Source of the DNA: Sitta carolinensis
Taxonomy: Eukaryota > Chordata > Aves > Passeriformes > Sittidae
Assembly (NCBI GenBank): GCA_032173965.1
Contig: JAVUNC010000019.1
Location: 15,988,234 to 16,052,233 of the forward strand
DNA: 64,000 bases
Direction: 5' to 3'
The position numbers were made by a program, and so were the translations under genes. Shown piece by piece: positions 58,901 through 64,000 of the stretch. Every line of letters starts with the position of its first letter. Within the stretch, counting starts at the first letter, position 1. The notes below the pieces were generated by a model, which worked only from the letters and a program-made list of their open reading frames with translations, had not been told where the DNA came from and did no database searches.

Positions 58901-61829
58901 TACTGAGTCTCTCAGATACATTCAGACTCATAAAATAAAAAGTAAAAAGGGAAAAAAATCTCACTCCCTACTAAGCACTGATGATTCCTCATGCTTCATG
59001 AAATATTGAACACAGCTTTTAATAAATTTGTTTGTAATGCACCAATTTCATTTTGCCTCCTCCCAAGGAAGCAGATTTCAATTTGATGGGCTGGAAGACA
59101 CGAGAGATTATTTATGGCTGTATGTCTGGGTCTGTAGTCAGCTGCAGAGCCATAAATTTGGAAGACAGCACAGTAACTGATCTTCAGTTAATTTCCTGGA
59201 AAGTCTGAAAACTTTGCTCTGGTGATTGCTGACAAAGATATAATAACAATAAAATGACCCAAGATGGCCAAACCCAATTTAATAGTTTCCATAAAGACCA
59301 TTTTTATCAGAGCTCTGTAGGACTTCATTCACCCATCCAATACCACTCCCTACACATAGCCAGTGAAAATTCACTTTCAAACCCTGGTCAGATTTGCTTG
59401 GCCTGGACCCCTGTAGCTGTGTTTAGCTGTCAAATGCATGTCTTTAATAAGAAATAACTTCATATCCAAGGGCTGCATTTCACCCAGAGATGTTGTTCAA
59501 TGAGGTTTCATTTTGAGAGATGATCAAAGGCCATGGCCTTATCACTCAGTGCTGCTCCTGCTCCCCACAGCTGGTGGGTATATGCTCAAAATAAAGTTCT
59601 GACTTTCCACTGATGTCATAAAATGAGTTGCAGGACCAACCTTTCTTCATTTGTCTTAATTAAAATTATATCTTCTGGCTCATGGGAAAAAAAAAAAAAT
59701 CCCCTCCTATCCATAGGTGATTAATGACCCTGCAGATTTAGTCAATAGCCTTCCAGGGACCTTTCTACCCAAAGCCCTGCTTCATTTGCTGCTCTTTGTA
59801 TTAACAAATTTTGTGATTTCTACATTAAGCCTAAAGTACCTGGCACAGATACTGAAAGAGAATTTAGGCATTTTCTAAAGGACCAGATTTCTGCAGGACA
59901 TATGGAAAGACATTTAATGAATATTTCCCATAATGGATTAAACAGTTTTGCATGAAAAACTCAAAAAACAGTATTTCAATTCCTCATTCCTTAGCAAATA
60001 TTTCTTGTTCTGTTTGACTTCAAAAAATCAAATGCAAGTGAGACAATATTAATTCCAGCTGTTTCCTCTTCCTATTCATGGGTAATTTTCATAATAATAA
60101 GTGAAACATTATCATTAGGTTCTTGCCCTTCCCCAATTAGTCTTTTCTTTATTAGACCCAGCTCTATCCTCATGAGATCCTTATTGTTTTCTAAAAATAC
60201 ATCTCACCCAATTCACAGTGGAGGAAACCTTAACCTTTTAAAGCTAAAACCACAAGACAAAGGACAACACCAAAAACAGGAGCAAGAAGGAAAAAGCATG
60301 CTAATCTGTGGGTTTTTTTCTGCTTGTTTGGGTTTGTTGCAGGGTTTTTTCTTTGGTTTTAAATGCCACCCTATCATTCCTGGGGAGAAGCAGGGGACAG
60401 TGCTTGTTTTATGGGTGGGGACTGACTACTTTCACCCAGTCTCACATCACTTGAGTGCTCAGCAGCTTGAACACAGCTCAAGCAGCCCTAGAGCCGTGGG
60501 TGTGCATTACAGATCTGTCTCTCTGCCTGCACATTCCTCCAAGTGTCTCCCACCTGTGTGCAAAGCAGAACTAGATTTTCAAAACCTCAGCAGGCAGCAT
60601 GAGGGACTGGTTTCCAGGGGAGGTCAACCTCATTTGGAGAAACTCCATAACCACTGGGGTTTTTTACTTTATTTATTTTTTTTTTTAGCACTCAGCAGCA
60701 CTTTCTGGGATGTCTCTGGCCAGGCTGTCAAAGCTGTTTAGCACCCAGAAGAGTCAGCTGGCCTAGAAGCTCCACTGCTAATTTTAGTGGCTAAATGAGA
60801 GCCGACCTCAATCATGCCAGCAAGCTCTTTGAGAAAGTCTGGCCATAAAGCTTTCAACTCAACTGCCTGCTCCTCAAGCAAGCAGTAAATGCCTTCTGAC
60901 ACTGTCCTCCTACTTCTGTGCCCTAACATATGCACTCTGTTATTTATAGAGCGTGTGAGGCTCACATACAGCAGGCTGGGTCCCTCGGGACTCTGCAGTG
61001 TGGCTGATGGTTCTCCGGGGCTCTGGGGGCTCTTGCTCTGCCCTCCTGCTAGGCAGGAGAGGGCAACAGCTCCCACTTAACCCGGATTCAGGAGTGTTTC
61101 TGGGAACAGCAGTGACTTACAGGAGGAGTAGGAGGGAAGAAAGCTCCAGGCTCACCATGCAGGAAAATCCCATTCTGTCTTGCTGCAGAAATTGTCCTCC
61201 AGCCAGGACTGTGTAATTTGGGAAGCTCTGCAGTGCATTCCTGCCTTGCTTGAGGGCTGGGACATACCAGGGCAGAACAGCAGAGTCTGTCTCTAAAATA
61301 CAGGATTTTTAGTGTTGGAAACATAGCCTAAAGTCCTATGGCAAATAAAATCCCACCTGTGCTCAAGCAGTAAAAAACTCAAGGAACACCAAATAAAAAC
61401 CAACTTTGCCCAGTTGGTTTAGTGGAACTAACCAATAATTCAGGAGAAATCTGAGTTTACTATTTACCCATAAACCTATATTTACTACATTTATTATAAA
61501 CCCAAGTTTACTATTAGAGATTAGTGGATAAAAGAAAAGTTTCTTCTTTTAGAGCTACTTGTAATTTCTTTTAGTATTCTACGTGCAGTGACATAAATTA
61601 GCGTAGACAAACCCCATGTGATGGTACACCAGGCTCCATGCAAGGACGGACACACTGCTTTTTGCAGGTGCAAACAACTGAACTGAGGTGTTCAACTACA
61701 GAGAAAAGAATCCATCATCGTGCAAATATCCCTCTTCATCAGATGTAGGCAGACAAGAAAATTCCCTTTGTCTAAGGCCACAGTGCATTCTGGTGGGCAC
61801 CGAGCTCTCAGGCAGCTCAATCATCACAT
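55932..61829. other. Long unique non-coding stretch
   Basis: Nearly 6 kb without a recognised gene or interspersed repeat. It includes a 244-codon minus frame (56896-57630), rich in Phe, Cys and Ser as expected from pyrimidine-rich DNA and without a domain. It also holds a 189-codon plus frame (60172-60741) and an A13 run (59687-59699). Around 58730-58850 the text (GCTAAATTACC, GCAGCCATTAATCAGC) looks enhancer-like. Confidence 0.5.
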
Positions 61830-62110
61830 AAATAAGCCCTAATTGGCATTCCCCAATGTTTTGAAATTGTATTGCCTGCTGCTGGCACTCCAAAAGCTAT
61901 GCCTCTGGAGATATCAGGGAAAAAAAAATCATCAAAGATCATTTGCAATTAGATGCAACAGCCCCGTGCCCAACTGGTGCGCGTCAGGGGTAAAAATAGC
62001 ATCAGCCCGAATGGTAAGTGCCTTTTGGTTTGTCAGGAATTGAAAGTGCAGCGCCAAGAGAGAGGTTATTGCAGGCTCTGATCAGCAGAGCAGACAATCA
62101 TTTGCCTTGT
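61830..62110. promoter_or_regulatory. Candidate conserved non-coding element
   Basis: Block with AAGCCCTAATTGGCATTCCCC, TTTGAAATTGTATTGCC, AAAGATCATTTGCAATTAG and CAACTGGTGCGCGTCAGGGG. Mixed homeodomain and E-box motifs in unique sequence, with no repeat and no coding signal. Confidence 0.38.
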
Positions 62111-63660
62111 TATCCTGCTGCTGCCCCTGTGAGCAGCATCAAACAGCCATTGGAAGGTTTGTCTCCCGGCAGAGGGGAGCTGAGAACCTCCTCGTTAGCC
62201 AGCTCACCCCGAGCCTGGCCAGGAGGCAGGCAGCATTTACAGCCCCTCTGGCAGTAATTACAGAAAGGAGAATCACAGCTCACCACCCATCCCAGCGTGG
62301 GGAGACACACAAGGCAGGGCTGGGCCCAGCAGCAGCTGCCCAAAGGCACTCATCCATGGAGCTGCTCCACCCGGGGATGAGGGAGGTTTGGGAACCACCC
62401 CAAAGCCCTTCTGCTGGTCACAGGAGTCTCTGTGGCACACACAGCCCCTCGGGGACCCTGAAATACCCTGCAAGCAGCAGCCCAAAAGGCCCCACGTGTG
62501 GGTGGGCAGTGGTGGTGTATGCCAGGGCTGAAGTCTCAAACACCAGGATTTTTGTTCCCTGGAGCTGTGATGTTTCTCCAAGGCCCTTGGAACATGTAGG
62601 GATGAGGACCTAGTTTTAAGCAGAAGGTAGTAACTTCAATTCCCTGTTTTTCATATTTCTCTCTCCCGTGTCACCCAGGAAGACTTTAAAAAACTAATTA
62701 TGCTTCAGCATGCAGCCACCCACCTTTGTTGCAAGCCTAAATCCTGTTCCCATTTATAACCTAACTCCATTTTGTCTCCAGCCCCATTGCAAGGAAGGAG
62801 GGAGGCCCACCTGGGCCTGCACCAGACTCCCTGGGGGTTGCTATCCTACTCCAGCTCAGCCTTTGCATCAAACCACCAGTTATCTTTTCAATTAATTGCG
62901 GGTATCATAATGGTTGACAGGACAACCTTCCTACCAAGGGATAATTTAATATGACTAGACCGTAATCAAAGTGTTAATAGCCTCAAAATTTAATCTGTGC
63001 AGAAGTAGGATTTATAAAAGGGAAAGGGTAACCAGGGCCCAGATGAATAATGTTAGTTGTAACGTTACAGCTAGTTGTAATAGAATAATTAGTTGTGATA
63101 TCCAGAAATAAAAATTGCACTGCTTTGGGTTCCAGGACGTGTGCCAAAAAGGGGCCGTTAGTCACAGCGATGAGGAACAGCCACACAGTCCATTATCTCA
63201 TGAACTGCAAGGCCCAGAAATGAATCCTGCATGTCACAGGAAAATTGAGACTCTGCATTTTCAGCAATACACAGCTTCTCATTTTAAACCAGATCCTTTC
63301 TCATTGCTGGAATGATGTGCCTTCCCATTCAAGAAAGGTATCCTCAGGAGCCCTCCTGGCTGAGCTTCACTTTCCCTTTGGGCATGGTCCCAATTCTCCC
63401 TCCTGTGGCAGATGAAGCTCACCCCAGCATCCCAACCTGCTCCTTCCTCCATCCTCACCACTCTTGTGGAAAAAAAAAACCAAAAAAAAAACCCAAAAAG
63501 CTCAAACTACATTAAACCCCAGCCATTTTCTGTTTCTCCCTTGTAGGGCAAGCATGCTGGGTGAAGTTTGGCTGCCTCCATCAACAGGTGCTGTGTCCTC
63601 GTGGGGTTAGGCAGCCCCTGCTGATCCCTGGCTCAGTGTTCAGGGCCAAATGCTTTAATC
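62111..63660. other. Unique non-coding DNA
   Basis: A G/C-richer part (62160-62580) holds a 168-codon plus frame (62107-62613) and antisense frames, none recognised. At 63048-63105 a TAGTTGTAA-type motif recurs three times about 20-25 bp apart, near a TATAAAAG at about 63013. This may be a decayed LTR, but no termini are visible. Confidence 0.5.
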
Positions 63661-63772
63661 AGAGAATGACAGAATTTGTTAGACTGGGAGGGAGCTTAAA
63701 GCTCATCCAACCTCCCTGCCAGGGGCAGGGACACCTTCCACCAGACCAGGTTGCTCAGAGCCCCAGCCAATT
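63661..63772 (-). repeat. CR1 LINE 3' fragment
   Basis: Plus-strand text AGAGAATGACAGAATTTGTTAG, CTTAAAGCTCATCCAACCTCC, GGGGCAGGGACACCTTCCACC, AGACCAGGTTGCTCAGAGCCCC is the reverse complement of the CR1 3' end. It stops after CAGCCAA. About 110 bp. Confidence 0.93.
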
Positions 63773-64000
63773 TAATCCCCTCTAATCTAGCAGCACACAT
63801 CTGAACCCAAAGTGCACAAGGCAGCAGTAAACTGGTGTTCAGCATCCTAGTGAGAAACCAAGAAACTGTACAAAAGCAAAAAGTGATGCGACAAAATTTC
63901 ATTTTTTAAAAAAGTTATGAAGTCAGCCAGTTTTTACCATCTCATTGTTACTTATTCACTTGCATGACAGACACAGAAATAATTGCTTGACCTGGTAGGC

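Overview
The window reads as 64 kb of bird nuclear DNA, most probably from a songbird, with no recognisable protein-coding gene, exon, rRNA or tRNA. The bird call rests on interspersed repeats. Eight fragments of CR1-type LINE 3' ends can be recognised by their conserved 'lone GTTGCTCAGAGCCCC / ATTCTGTG' style text. About ten endogenous-retrovirus LTRs belong to types I recall from passerine genomes. No primate- or rodent-type SINE was recognised. The longest open frames (277, 244 and 230 codons) are explained by a minisatellite or look like chance frames. The window is best read as a gene desert or the inside of a very large intron.

Layout: 1-24.6 kb is mostly unique sequence with two CR1 tails, one solo LTR (4.5-5.0 kb), one minus-strand LTR remnant (21 kb) and several stretches that look like old conserved non-coding elements, the best at 13.5-14.5 kb. 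At 24.6-26.3 kb an old minus-strand LTR has an internal 37-41 bp minisatellite and is split by a younger plus-strand LTR. From 27.8 to 35.2 kb there are CR1 copies, one of them broken by a 296-bp solo LTR with a perfect 6-bp target duplication, an ERV-like element with a 68-bp pyrimidine tract, and a 36-bp near-perfect palindrome. From 40.8 to 44.4 kb lie a 211-bp A/T tract, a poly-T, two CR1 pieces and another LTR. From 48.0 to 52.0 kb two nearly identical solo LTRs sit in inverted orientation 2.6 kb apart, with a third, different LTR between them. A small CpG cluster follows at 52.25 kb. From 55.1 to 55.9 kb two LTR-like units abut head to tail. The remainder is unique sequence with a CR1 tail at 63.7 kb.

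No genes work together here. The plausible functional content is regulatory: A/T-rich, homeodomain-motif-rich blocks (about 13.5, 18.6, 23.0, 39.2, 45.1, 46.4, 51.0, 54.8 and 61.9 kb) that resemble developmental enhancers. This is inferred from base texture only and needs a cross-species alignment. I found no previously undescribed biological system. The most solid observations are the repeat-insertion histories, whose target duplications and terminal inverted repeats can be read directly.
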